A stretch of DNA of 64,000 nucleotides from Oegoconia quadripuncta (Eukaryota > Arthropoda > Insecta > Lepidoptera > Autostichidae). Shown piece by piece: positions 40,696-51,600 of this stretch. Below the pieces are notes generated by a model. The model did not search any database, was not told the origin of the DNA, and worked only from the letters and a program-made list of their open reading frames with translations. Each line of letters starts with the position of its first letter. Position 1 is the stretch's first letter. The DNA lies in contig OX438747.1 of assembly GCA_949316235.1 (NCBI GenBank), positions 27,718,618 through 27,782,617 on the forward strand, written 5' to 3'. Made by a program: the position numbers and the translations under genes.

Positions 40696-40862
40696 GTCTA
40701 CTAATATTATAAATGCGAAAGTCTGGATGTTTGATTGTTTATTTCTTTGTTTGTAGCTCAATCACAGCGAAACGGATAAACGGATTTGGATGAAATTACA
40801 GGTAGAATATACCCTAAAGTGAGTAGTTTCCGTGGGATATACAAATTAAACATCTACAATAA
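40696..40862 (+). mobile_element. Helitron 5'-end fragment
   Basis: 'TCtactaatattataaatgcg', a common lepidopteran Helitron start, then 'gaaacggataaacggatttg'. The 3' end was not found. Confidence 0.6.
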
Positions 40863-41765
40863 AGATTAGGGAGTACTCATGTATTTTTGTGAGTGAGAGC
40901 CGCTATTTATTGTACATGTCTTTAAGGCTTCGTCATAATTAAGGGTTCTTATCCAATTGGTTATCATTCTTTATTGATTTAGGGTATTGTATAATTACAT
41001 AAATGAAATGGATAGAAGCCCATTATAGATATTGTTATTATATTATTATAGACGAGCAGCATTACTGCTGGTATGTCTATGTCACAGTGTTGGGAGAGTT
41101 CACATTGTTCATGATGTTGTTATTCAGTCATCATTAGTTTTTTGTTATTCAGTCACTATTTAAGTCATCATTAGTTTTTTTTAAATTTATCCAATCTATT
41201 CTTGAACGAATTTACTGATTGGGCCGAAACAACCTCTTCCGGCAGCGTATTCCAGGCCTGTACAACACGGTTGCTCAGAAAGTGATGGGCGACATTGATA
41301 TAGTAATCTCTGTCTCCGTATCACAAGTAAGTCCTGTAAAGGACCATTAGTGGCTTTGCTATTCGTTTTCTTTATCACCCGTTGGATGATTAACCCACAA
41401 TTAAAACTAGCACATGGAACTTAAGGATTAAATAGCGTAGCCTGTTACAGTGGCGTGCCCCCAATACAGGCAGACAGGTCTACCTTAGAATGTCCCATGT
41501 TTTACGTTTCAATTAAAAAAAACCCTCTCAAATCAGGCTACGCACAAAGACTGGACACACATACACATCACACCCTAATATTATGTGAAGGACATCACTT
41601 GTTGTCTTTTTTGTTTTCGATGCCAGTAAATCCTACCTTTTGTTATGACAGATATAAATAGACGATTAGCACATGGCGTTTTCTCTATAGGATACGTCTG
41701 CAAATACGCTTATTTTGCACTTATGATAGGTAGGTATACAGATTTCATTTTCACACATCCCAACT
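40863..41765. other. Unassigned
   Basis: No gene. Near 41165-41380 the minus strand has a LINE-like phrase ('ALEYAAGRG'-type reading) too decayed to call. 'agcgtagcctg' precedes a repeat-like region at 41440. Confidence 0.35.
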
Positions 41766-41767
41766 AA

Positions 41768-42178
41768 TGTTATATTGGGTCTTTACCTATGAAATTGGAG
41801 TTTTTTTTCTTCGTTAATCATATGTACCAATTCCTGCGATTTTCAAAGCTATATCCAAATTTGTTTTTTATTTAGAAAATGGAATATTATTTTAAGGATT
41901 CACATGAAATTTATTTTTAATTTCTGGGCTAAATCACATAATAAAAAAAATTTGAACAGAGCTCTTTTCATATGCTTCCCATAATCATTTCTTAGATTTG
42001 CTGAAACTTTTATAAAGCGGTTACTTTAAAAATTAACGCTGCCTATTTTTAACTTAATGTTATCCGATAATACACACAAAGTTTAGCTAAATTTGGATTT
42101 GCCGTTCCCAAAATAAATCGAAAATGTTTGTATGGAGAAAATTATCTTATACAGAACGCCAATTTCATAAGTAAGAGC
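41768..42178. mobile_element. T3 MITE, copy 3
   Basis: Same orientation as 8092-8519. The right TIR reads 'cgccaatttcataagtaag' (one change). Followed by a Helitron-like repeat (42180-42330). Confidence 0.8.
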
Positions 42179-42179
42179 C

Positions 42180-42340
42180 TAATAAATGCGAAAGTTTGTG
42201 TGTTTGTATGTATCTATGTTGTATGTATCTTTGTTTGTTCACGCCTATACAGCTGGACGATTTTGGATGAAATTTGGTGGGTAGACAGATTAGGACCTGG
42301 ATTAACATATAGGCAAATATTTTTGCAGAACCGATAAATT
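42180..42340 (+). repeat. Dispersed repeat ('tggacgattttggatgaaat')
   Basis: Also found, equally adjacent to a T3 copy, at 45510-45660, so the two repeats moved or were duplicated together. Confidence 0.65.
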
Positions 42341-42394
42341 GACATGCAATATTTTTTTAATTAAGGTTTTGTAAATTTTCAATCTTCGATCACG

Positions 42395-42860
42395 TGGAAC
42401 TGATTTGTCGCAGACTTTTTTCAGATTTAAATATGCAGGCACAGATTCATCATCATCACCATATTAGCCACAGGACTACTGGCCTCCCCCATAGAATTTC
42501 AGAGCGACCGGTTGTAGCGGCCTGCATCCAGCGATTTCCCGCGACCAGGTCGTCTGGGGCGTCCTTTTTTTTCGCGGGGAACTGAGGGACGGTCGAGACG
42601 GTTATGCGGGACTCCCCTCCCTGAAGGGAGGGATACCCACTAAAACCCCGCGGCGATCTTCTTCGGCAGTAGGGAAGACCTGGGAACGCATAAACGGCTC
42701 CAGCCCCCCCCCCCTACCCCCCTCACAAGGGGAGGCCCGTTCCCGGAGGGCGGCTAGCGCGCCCTCCACGGGGGGCGCTGTCGAGTCTCACACCGCGATC
42801 AGCGAGCGGTATGAGGTGCGACAGGACCCGATGTGACGACACCCCCCCAGTCAATTAAGG
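42395..42860 (-). repeat. GC-rich LINE-like fragment
   Basis: 'atacccactaaaaccccgcg' and 'gacctgggaacgcataa' recur at 63185-63265. GC-rich with a C-run at 42707-42724. Probably the 3' region of a non-LTR element; class not determined. Confidence 0.5.
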
Positions 42861-42959
42861 GGCAATGTATACGCTTTTATAATAATATAATATATATGTA
42901 TAAATGTATGGTTTTAGTTTTTGTTTATTAAATAAGTAATTGATTATGTAGGTATTTCA

Positions 42960-43140
42960 TATCTGCGTATTTTGCACAACCTGCCTGTTCTATAAAGTTA
43001 TACTCCTACACCCAAAGGTTGCCTGGAAGAGATCGCTTTTAGTGATAAGGCCGCCTAATTGTACTCTTATCAGTATTGTGTTTTGTAAAATGTATGTTCT
43101 CCTTTTGTACAATAAAGTGTATTTGTATTGTATTGTTCCA
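42960..43140 (+). repeat. LINE 3' end ('AATAAAGTGT' family)
   Basis: 'cccaaaggttgcctggaaga' through 'caataaagtgtatttgtatt', as at 4690-4885. Confidence 0.7.
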
Positions 43141-43174
43141 GTGGTGCATGAATGAAATGACATGACAATCATTA

Positions 43175-43560
43175 TGCTTGTTCAAAAAACACCTTAGTGC
43201 ACAACAAAAAATTACCTGTAGTGGAACTTCCTAATGCACTTCTCTTTCCCTTTTGTCACATCATTATCAGTCATTTAACTAGTTATCATAATTACTACAC
43301 AACACTAGCTGTATCAACAACCGACACTTTTCACTCACGATTGACCACAAATATACACGCAGACGGGAACATGCGCGTACTTTTATGCACTCGTACCTGT
43401 AGGGGTTGTAACTGAAAACCAGTGTTTCGCTCTTTGAGTGATGTGCCACACTGAGTTGTAATCCATTTGTGCTACTGCAGCACACACTCGCTCTTTGTAT
43501 ATTCTATTCTTTACTTTTATTTGTATGTATATTTCTTTGTAAATTTTGATTCAATAGAGA
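43175..43560 (+). repeat. 3' end of the 5.5-kb LINE (truncated copy)
   Basis: Matches 58825-59215: the last codons of ORF2 ('gcttgttcaaaaaacaccttag') and the 3' UTR ('cgctctttgagtgatgtgcc'). Confidence 0.85.
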
Positions 43561-43624
43561 ATCAAATCAACGGTCTGATTGATTTTTCACATTTTTTTTT
43601 CACTTGAATATTTATGTTAGATAC

Positions 43625-43803
43625 ATAAAGCATTTATTTACGCCACTGCGTTCACTACAACTACACAATTTTTAAATTACAAAGAAATATTCATACAAAT
43701 AAAAGTAAAGAATAGAATATACAAAGAGCGAGTGTGTGCTGCAGTAGCACAAATGGATTATAACTCAGTGTGGCACATCACTCAAAGAGCGAAACTACAC
43801 CCA
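43625..43803 (-). repeat. Inverted 3' end of the same LINE
   Basis: Reverse complement of the LINE 3' UTR including 'gaacgcagtggcgtaaataa', forming a large hairpin with 43395-43555. Confidence 0.85.
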
Positions 43804-43975
43804 CAGGTTGTATGCCATATATGTATGTATATCACATTCTAACCTTTTCGTCACTACATTTTTGAAAATGTAATGTATGTCAAAAAAAATATAGCATCAT
43901 TAAGGAAAAATAGTGATAAACATGATGTCAATACAAGAAATAAAGATAAACTTGCAGGTCACATAAGTCGCCTCC
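43804..43975 (+). repeat. LINE fragment, paralogue of the mariner target site
   Basis: 'gtatgccatatatgtatgta' continues without interruption into 'tatcac..taaccttttcgtc', the same sequences that flank the composite element at 47385-47402 and 59467-59485. Confidence 0.85.
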
Positions 43976-44276
43976 GCGGTGGTCAGAGTTGCTAACCACT
44001 ACACCAAACATGTCGTCAATAATTGCATATAATGTAATATTTTCAACTTTTAGCAGTTGATTGTTATTCAAAGATACGCCACGCTAGCAAAGAGCATAGA
44101 GACATGTATCATACCGATTTGGTGACGTAACTTAAACGGAATATCGTACGTTTTTTTAGATTAGGGACAACCTTGTCCATTATCAATACTAGCTACGCAT
44201 GCGGCTTACTAGGATTAATAGGTAGATAACTACTATACCATTTGTGATATGGTGCTGTGTGGTTTCAGCATGTAAG

Positions 44277-44618
44277 CATTTAACCGCCTCCGTGGCTCAA
44301 TGTAAACAACACTGAGTTTACGATTCGGAGGTCGCGGATTCGATCCTCAGCGGGGTACATGTTTAAGTACTCGGTTTGGTTGGTGGTAGGGCATATTAAA
44401 ATATCCGCCTGGCTAGCTACCACCATCTTATCTAAATCTGCCGCCAAGCAGCAATGTTAATAGCATTGTCGTGTTCCGGTTGTCAGAGATAAGATAGCCA
44501 GTCCCCCAAATGTGTTGGGGTTTTCGGGTTAGTACGCTTCCACCTTCGACCTCATCTTCACTTAACATGAGGTGTGATTGAGGACAAGTACGAACCCGTC
44601 GTGCATAAAAAAAAAAAT
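44277..44618 (+). repeat. SINE-B full copy
   Basis: Head 'aaccgcctccgtggctcaat', B box with one change, body and A11 tail. Confidence 0.9.
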
Positions 44619-44741
44619 AGAGCCAACCTATATCTTCCTGTGGGTGTCGTAAAATAGGCCAGTAATGTAGTTTGAAAAATTTGGTACAATTCCACTATCC
44701 ATGTCCTGGCTCCATCGTCAGATCGACACTAACTGTAATAT

Positions 44742-45513
44742 TGGGTCTTTACCTATGAAATTGGAGTTTTTTTCCTTCGTTAATCATATGCAGCAATTCC
44801 TGCGATTTTCAAAGCTATATACAAATTTGTTTTTTATTTGGAAAATGTAATATAATTTCAAGGTTTCACATGAAATATTTTTCTAATTTCTGGGCTAAAT
44901 CACATAATAACCGCCTCCGTGGCTCAATGTAAACAACATTGGGTTTACGATTCGGAGGTCGCGGGTTCGATCCCCAGCGGGGTACATATTTAAGTACTCG
45001 GTTTGGTTGGTGGTAGGGCATTTTAAATGTCCGCCTGGCTAGCTACCACCATCTTATCTAAATCTGCCGCCAAGCAGCAATGTTAATAGCATTGTCGTGT
45101 TCCGGTTGTCAGAGATAAGATAGCCAGTCCCCCAAATGTGTTGGGGTTTCCGGGTCAGTACGCTTCCATCTTCGACCTCATCTTCACTTAACATCAGGTG
45201 TGATTGAGGTCAAGTACCAACCCGTTATGCATAAAAAAAAAAAAAAAAAAAAAATTTGAACGGAGCTCTTTTCATGTCCTTCCCATAATTATTTCTTAGA
45301 TTCGCTGAAACTTTTATAAAGCGGTTACTTTTAAAAATTAACGCTGCCTATACTTAACTTAATGTTATCCGATAATACACACAAAGTTTAGCTAAATTTG
45401 GATTTGCCGTTCCCAAAAAAAAAAATTATAAATGTTTGTATGGAGAAAACAGTCTTAATGAAATTCTTCATACAAAACGCCAATTTCATAGGTAAGGACC
45501 TAATAAATGCGAA
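44742..45513. mobile_element. T3 MITE, copy 4, split by SINE-B
   Basis: T3 parts are 44742-44908 and 45256-45513. The left part stops at 'gggctaaatcacataata' and the right resumes 'tttgaacggagctcttttca', exactly as in the uninterrupted copies. Confidence 0.88.
44909..45255 (+). repeat. SINE-B inserted in T3
   Basis: Complete with perfect A and B boxes and an A tail of about 22 nt. One of the best-preserved copies in the window. Confidence 0.92.
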
Positions 45514-45817
45514 GGTTTGTGTGTGTGTATGTATCTATGTTGTATATATGTTTGTTACCTACTCACGCCTATACAGCTGGACGATTTTGGATGAAATTTG
45601 GTGGGTGGACAGATTAGGACCTGGATTAACATATAGGCTAATATTTTTATTAGAAGTACAATTAGAAGCAAGTTTATTAAATTAACTATCAAGATTTGAT
45701 TACATTGTTAATTATAAGTGAAGCTAATAAAGGCGTGTTAAAGTATATAATTTTTGTGGTGTAACTTCTTTAAGTTCCTTTAAAATTACAGCAAGTTAAA
45801 AGTGTATCCTTTCTGTG

Positions 45818-46015
45818 TGCGAAGTGCGAGTTTTGTCTCGTTTTTAACTTTACCATCGCGTTCGCGTTTACGAAAAAAGTATCCATGAAAAAAATCGTTT
45901 TGCAAACTATCCGCTAGAGGCGCTGCACATTTCTTCATACAAATCGTCACGTAAACGTGAACGCGGTAGTAAAGTTAAGTCGAAACAAAACTCACACTCC
46001 GCCCTCTGGACTAAA
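45818..46015. mobile_element. T6 palindromic MITE, copy 2
   Basis: Nearly identical to 30817-31012 over the full length. Confidence 0.85.
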
Positions 46016-46094
46016 CCTGGCTATTTCAAATTTTAGAAGAAAGAAGAAGTATTTATCCAGTGTCACAAGAGCAGAGTGAATAGGCATTTACTGG

Positions 46095-46185
46095 AACCGC
46101 GTGCTTCATCTTCGACCACATCGTCACTTTCCATCAGGTGAGATTGTGGTCGAACGCGAATCCAGTCGATCATAAAAAAAACATC
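46095..46185 (+). repeat. SINE 3'-end fragment (third family)
   Basis: 'ttccatcaggtgagattgtggtcgaa' and an A tail. Related to but distinct from the SINE-B 3' end. Confidence 0.45.
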
Positions 46186-46237
46186 ATTTTACTGATGTAG
46201 TCGCCAAATTCTTGTTATACCATATCTGTTACTGTAT

Positions 46238-46498
46238 TTTGTACCTGTTTGGTGTAGTGGTTAGCAACTCTGACCACTATACCAAAGGGTTGCGGGTTCG
46301 AATCCCGCTAGGGGCATTGTGTGATGAATACGGACATGTGTACCCGAGTTATGGATGTTTTCATTTATAATAAGTATTTATTCACAAAAAAAAAAGAATT
46401 TATATAGTATATCAACCATCTGGTATCCACAACACAAGCCTATAGTTGCTTACTGTGGAACTAGATGGCGCTGTGTGTATGTCTAAGGATATTTCTTT
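46238..46498 (+). repeat. SINE-A copy
   Basis: 'cctgtttggtgtagtggtta', perfect B box and body to 'aaggatattt'. Confidence 0.92.
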
Positions 46499-46919
46499 TC
46501 TTTTCTGATTGACCTTTTCATTATTTCAACAACAACAAACAAACAATTTTTATTTGGGACAAATCCACATCCGATATTTCAGCGATCATACCCTAGCAAC
46601 AGGCGAAACTCTATCCACTTTACGAGTTCAATTAGATAACGAGCCTATACAAGCTTAGATAACGAGGCTATTTATAGGCCAGGGTTCTATGAACGACAAT
46701 AAGTTTATTGCTCAATTGGATAATTGAGCTGGCTGTGATAGACCCCTCCATCCTGTGTGGATGCGTTCGTGATGCATTACGAATTCGCACCAATTTTGCT
46801 ATAGTATCATTAAATATGCCAGACACTGCTTTTGTATGTAATGATAGTAGAATACACAAAGGGAAATCAAAAAACTGTGCAGGAATATAATAAATAAATA
46901 ATAATACACACAGCGCCAT

Positions 46920-47118
46920 CTAGTTCCATTTATTCACGTAGTTTGTATCTGCATCCCTATTTAATACCGCACAACCTACGTTTTCAAATGTAATGTCCTT
47001 ATACCCAAAGGTTTTAGTGATAAGGTCGCCAAATTGTACATTCTATTCTTACCACTTTTCTGAAACTGTATTTTCTTTTCTGTTGTGCAATAAAGTGTAT
47101 TTGTATTGTATTGTTGTC
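46920..47118 (+). repeat. LINE 3' end ('AATAAAGTGT' family)
   Basis: Close to 4690-4885, with a 20-bp deletion in the 'ggttgcctgg' region. Confidence 0.7.
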
Positions 47119-47131
47119 GGGGCTTCATCGT

Positions 47132-47384
47132 TAGTTAATAAATAATAATATCCTTAGACATACACACAGCGCCATCTAGTTCCACAGTAAGCAAGCATAG
47201 GCTTGTGTTGTGGATACCAGATAGTTGATATAATACATAAATACATTTTTTTTTCGTAAATAAATACTTATTATAAATGAAAACAGCCATAACTCGCGTA
47301 CACATGTCCGTATTCATCACACAAATGAATGCGGGATTTGAACCAGTGGTCAGAGTTGCCAACCACTATACCAACAGGTCGTAT
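47132..47384 (-). repeat. SINE-A copy
   Basis: Complete body; head shortened with a deleted B box. Ends 16 nt from the mariner TSD. Confidence 0.85.
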
Positions 47385-47402
47385 GCCATATATGTATGTA
47401 TA

Positions 47403-47670
47403 CAGGGCGTCCCAAAGTTATGGGACATGAAGGGGAAGTACCTTAAATATCGTAGATAGTGAATTTTGCTCAAAGAAGACTTTATGTTATTTTTAAAAGT
47501 TAGTAATTCTGCATTCATAGATTTTCTAAAAATTACTTGCTTCGGCTGGGAATCGAACCGACTTAAATGTGAAAAAAAAAACACCCTACTTTTATGATGC
47601 CAATCGAAAGAATAGCTAAAAAATAATAACTCTGCCTAAGTAACATAGTATTTTAAAAGAAAGGAACAAC
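47403..47670 (+). repeat. Left terminal inverted repeat of the mariner-like element
   Basis: 268 bp. Contains, in reverse complement, GGTTCGATTCC (47549-47559), a perfect match to a pol III B box. Homology to the right TIR ends at 'aaggaacaac'. Confidence 0.9.
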
Positions 47671-48114
47671 ATAAAATGATTGAGTCAAATTTCAAGAAAG
47701 TTATTTATTGCCGACGACGTTCGAAAAGTAGCGATATTATCATTCCAAAGATAGCATTGATTATTCGTAAATAAGTACCCACTTCATAAAATAGGTACTA
47801 ACATAGTTTTCCTTATTATAAGTGCACGTGTAGATGAAATGATAAAACTTGTATTTCAATACGTCCTCTGTAAGCTAGACAGAAGGCAAATTAAAAACAA
47901 AAATAAATAATTTATAATTTGAAAATGGAACAGTTTATGACAGCGTTTGTTTGAATGCATACTTTTTAAGATATTTTAAAAAGAAGTGATATTTTTAAAT
48001 GTTGTTCTTAAATTTGAAAATGGAACAGTATGTGCGAGCGTTTGTTTTTCGGATATTGATCTGTTTAGTCTCAATTCACTTACACAAGTGTTATTGTGTT
48101 AATTTATTGCGAAC
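47671..48114 (+). other. 5' leader of the mariner-like element
   Basis: Between the TIR and the transposase start. A phrase 'aaaatggaacagt.tatg' occurs twice (47924 and 48016). Otherwise non-coding. Confidence 0.5.
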
Positions 48115-48459
48115 ATGGCATATCAAGTAAGTTTTGATCTAATGGAAGCATATTTTTTGAACGATAAAGATATCTCTAGAAGTTTGCGGTGGTATGGCGT
48201 AAAATATCCTGATAGACAAATACCGTCTCGTAAAGTTTTGAAAAGGCTTGTGAACAATTTGAAAACTCTGGGACGTTTCGATAAACGCCCAAGAGAACCA
48301 CAGCAAGAAAACCATACGATCAACGACGAAGAACTTGGTATTTTAATTTACTTTTCGGCTTTTCCGAAAGCATCGGTGAGAGAAGGAGAACATGAAATTG
48401 GAGTTTCAAAAAGTAAAATACACCGTGTATTAAAAAAACACGGTTTTAAGAGTTATGTT
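48115..48459 (+). pseudogene. Mariner-like transposase, N-terminal part
   Basis: 115 codons from ATG (MAYQVSFDLMEAY...) to the copia insertion point. Two helix-turn-helix segments are visible: residues 8-60, with the 'YGVKYPDRQIPSRKVLKRLV' pattern of DUF4817-type insect transposases, and residues 85-115 ('VSKSKIHRVLKKHGF'). The frame is undamaged up to the 5-bp target duplication ATGTT. The gene is therefore inactivated only by the insertions. Confidence 0.88.
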
Positions 48460-48603
48460 TGTGGGAAAATATAAAGTAAGAACACTAGATGTTTACATGA
48501 TAAATGTATATTTGGAAGTGATTGTCACAGTAAAAGCAGATGTTCTATACTAAAAATTCAAAATAAAATAGTTCTAATATGGCCAGTATCACATCTTACA
48601 ACA
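48460..48603 (-). repeat. 3' LTR of the copia element
   Basis: 144 bp, identical to the 5' LTR. Confidence 0.95.
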
Positions 48604-48688
48604 TCCACCCGTAATGACCATATTCAGAAGCCTTAGTAATAACAAACAAACACTGTAACATATAGAAAAACATTGTAACATAAAGTAA

Positions 48689-51600
48689 CTACGCCTTAAC
48701 TAAACCTATACTATTGATACACCTTTGATGTGCAACTTTCCCAAGACATTTTGTTAACACGTCAGCTAACAGGTCACTGGACTTAGTGTATTGAAGCACA
48801 ATCACATTTTCAGATACCTTTTCGCGAATAAAATGGTACCTAACATCAATATGTTTCGATCTGCCGTGGTGTATAGGATTATGAGCTAAGTTCTGCGCAC
48901 TCTGACTGTCACTGCAAATGGTTATACTAGGATATTTAATATCACATACCTCGGATATCAAACGACGTAAGTAAATAGCCTCTTTCGCAGCATCAGTCAA
49001 CGCCATGTACTCGGCTTCGGTAGAAGACAGCGCCACTGTAGGCTGCTTCTTCGATGCCCACGAGACAGGTCCATTTGCCAGTTTGAAGCAATAACCTGTG
49101 TAGGAACGACGATCATGCACACAGTTCGCAAAATCCGCGTCCGTATAACCTACGAGAAGTTCTCCTGTCTTCTTATAAATAATAGAATGATCTATAGTGC
49201 CTTTTAGGTACTGAAGTACTCGTTTCGCTGCCACCCAATGCGTGCTGTTATATTTGTTGTTATACTGACTAAGGTAGCTAACAGCAAAAGCAATATCAGG
49301 TCGAGTATTGACAGCAAGGTACATTAGACAACCTATTAAATTCAGATAGGCATAATGATTATTCTTACAATCCGAATCCTGAAGAGCACCTATTTTGCTA
49401 TTCGCCAAGGGAGTGTCGTACTCTTTTGCCTGCCCTAAATTGAATTTTTCTAGTAGGAATTCAATATATGACTTTTGATTGACTCGTATTTCACCATTTT
49501 CCGTTGAGATATTTAATCCCAGATAATATTTCAGTGGACCTAAATCTTTTAATGTAAAATATTTTAGTAAGTCACTCTTGACAGCGTCGAATGACTTTTC
49601 ATTCTGGTAATAAACAATGATGTCATCCACATAGACTGCTAACAGGATTAATTCTGAACCAAGGAGTTTTTTATATACGCATGGTTCGGTAGGTAATCTA
49701 ATAAAACCTATTTTACTCAACACTTCATTGAGCTTAATATTCCACGCGCGAGGAGCCTGTTTTAAGCCATACAGGGACTTTTGCAACAGACACACTTTAT
49801 CTTCGTCACCTTTGCTCTTAAAACCCGGAGGCTGGTCCATGTAGACTTCTTCTTGAAGATCGCCATTTAAAAAGGCGGTGTCGACGTCTAAGTGTCGCAT
49901 CTTCAGGCCCATTTCTGCTGCTAAAGCAATCAAAACGCGTAAGGAGGAATTCCGAATTACCGGAGCGAAGGTTTCATAGTAATCGACACCATGAACTTGA
50001 TTATAGCCTTTCGCGACAAGTCTAGCTTTATATTTGATTATATCGCCATGGGCATTCTTTTTAAATTTGTAAACCCATTTGCATGGTATAACCTTCTTAT
50101 CTGGCCTATTCACCAGAATCCACGTTTTCTTTTCCAGCAAGGCCTGGTATTCATCTCTCATAGCATGATACCAATTATCTCTATCTACTGCATTCACCGC
50201 TTGTTGATAAGTAGTCGGTTCATCCATTTGAGAGGATATAGTCTGCATACAAACACAGTTGGCGGCAGTATTGTGGATTTTTCTAGGTCTCAGATTATAG
50301 CGTGGTTCTGCAACCTCAACATCAGAATCACTTTCTTCTAATTGTTCTGGTGACGGGGCAAACCCAAGTTGACTCGGCTCAAAGTCGGCAACAATACTTG
50401 GTCCAGGTATCGGATCCTCTCTACTATTTGTTGTAGAGTCGATCTGTGAACATAAAGGTAAACGTGCCGGTTGTGGCACATCCACCCGTGATTGAGGACT
50501 AAGAAATAAGGGTACACGTGCCGGTTTTAGCGCACCAGGCGCTAACTGATATTTGACACCCTTTCCTTTTTCCTCTAAATCCCGGAAAGTGTCTTCAAAG
50601 AAAACCACGTCCCTACTTTTGACAAGTCGCCTAGGATATTTTGCATCTCGGAAGTAATAACTATTGGGATCGTCAGAATAGCCAACAAAAATATGCTCGG
50701 TTGCCTTCACGTCCAACTTCTTCCGATTACAATCGGGGACATGAATCAGAGCTCGACATCCAAAGACTCTTAAGTGTGATAGGTTCGGCTGTTTACCATA
50801 CCACAGCTCAAAAGAAGTCTTACCTTCGAGAGCACGGTGAGGAGTCCTATTTTTAAGATAGACTGCAGTTTCCGTCGCATCTTGCCAATATGCTGGAGAA
50901 AGAGAACTGCCAGAGAGCATAGACCTAGCCTTCTCTATGATCGTTCTGTTGATCCTTTCAGCGATGGAGTTTTGCTGCGGACTATAGGGCACTGTCGTCT
51001 GATGCTGAATTCCTTCCATCTGTAAGTAATTTGTAAGGTCAGTATTGACATATTCTGTCCCGTTGTCGCTCCTCAACACTTTTATTTTTAATCCCTTTTC
51101 TCGCTCCACTAGGGATTTGAAAATACGAAATTTATCCTTTACTTCAGCTTTTGAAGAAATAAAGAATGCAAAGATCATACGAGTAAAGTCATCTATGAAA
51201 AATAAGACATACTTACTTCCTTGAAAAGACGTCTCTGATAATGTACAAACGTCAGTATGGACAAGTTCTAAAACTGAAGTTGCCCTTTTATACGGAATCC
51301 TTTTGAAAGGCTTCCGACTCAGTTTTCCTTCTACACAGGCCACACATGGTTCCTTGTCAACTGTTGAATAATCTATGCCTACTACCTGGTCCTTTTTTAA
51401 GCGATCCATCCCAATGCGGCATAGGTGACCTAAACGTTTATGCCAGAGTTGATACCTGGACACGTCAGAGTGCACATCAAAAGCAGATAATTGACGTGGT
51501 ACATTGACTGTACAATCTAAAGAATACAGCCCACCACAGATCGAACCATGTAGCAAAGAAATACCTGTACAAGAAAAAACACTAGAGTTATAAAAGTTAC

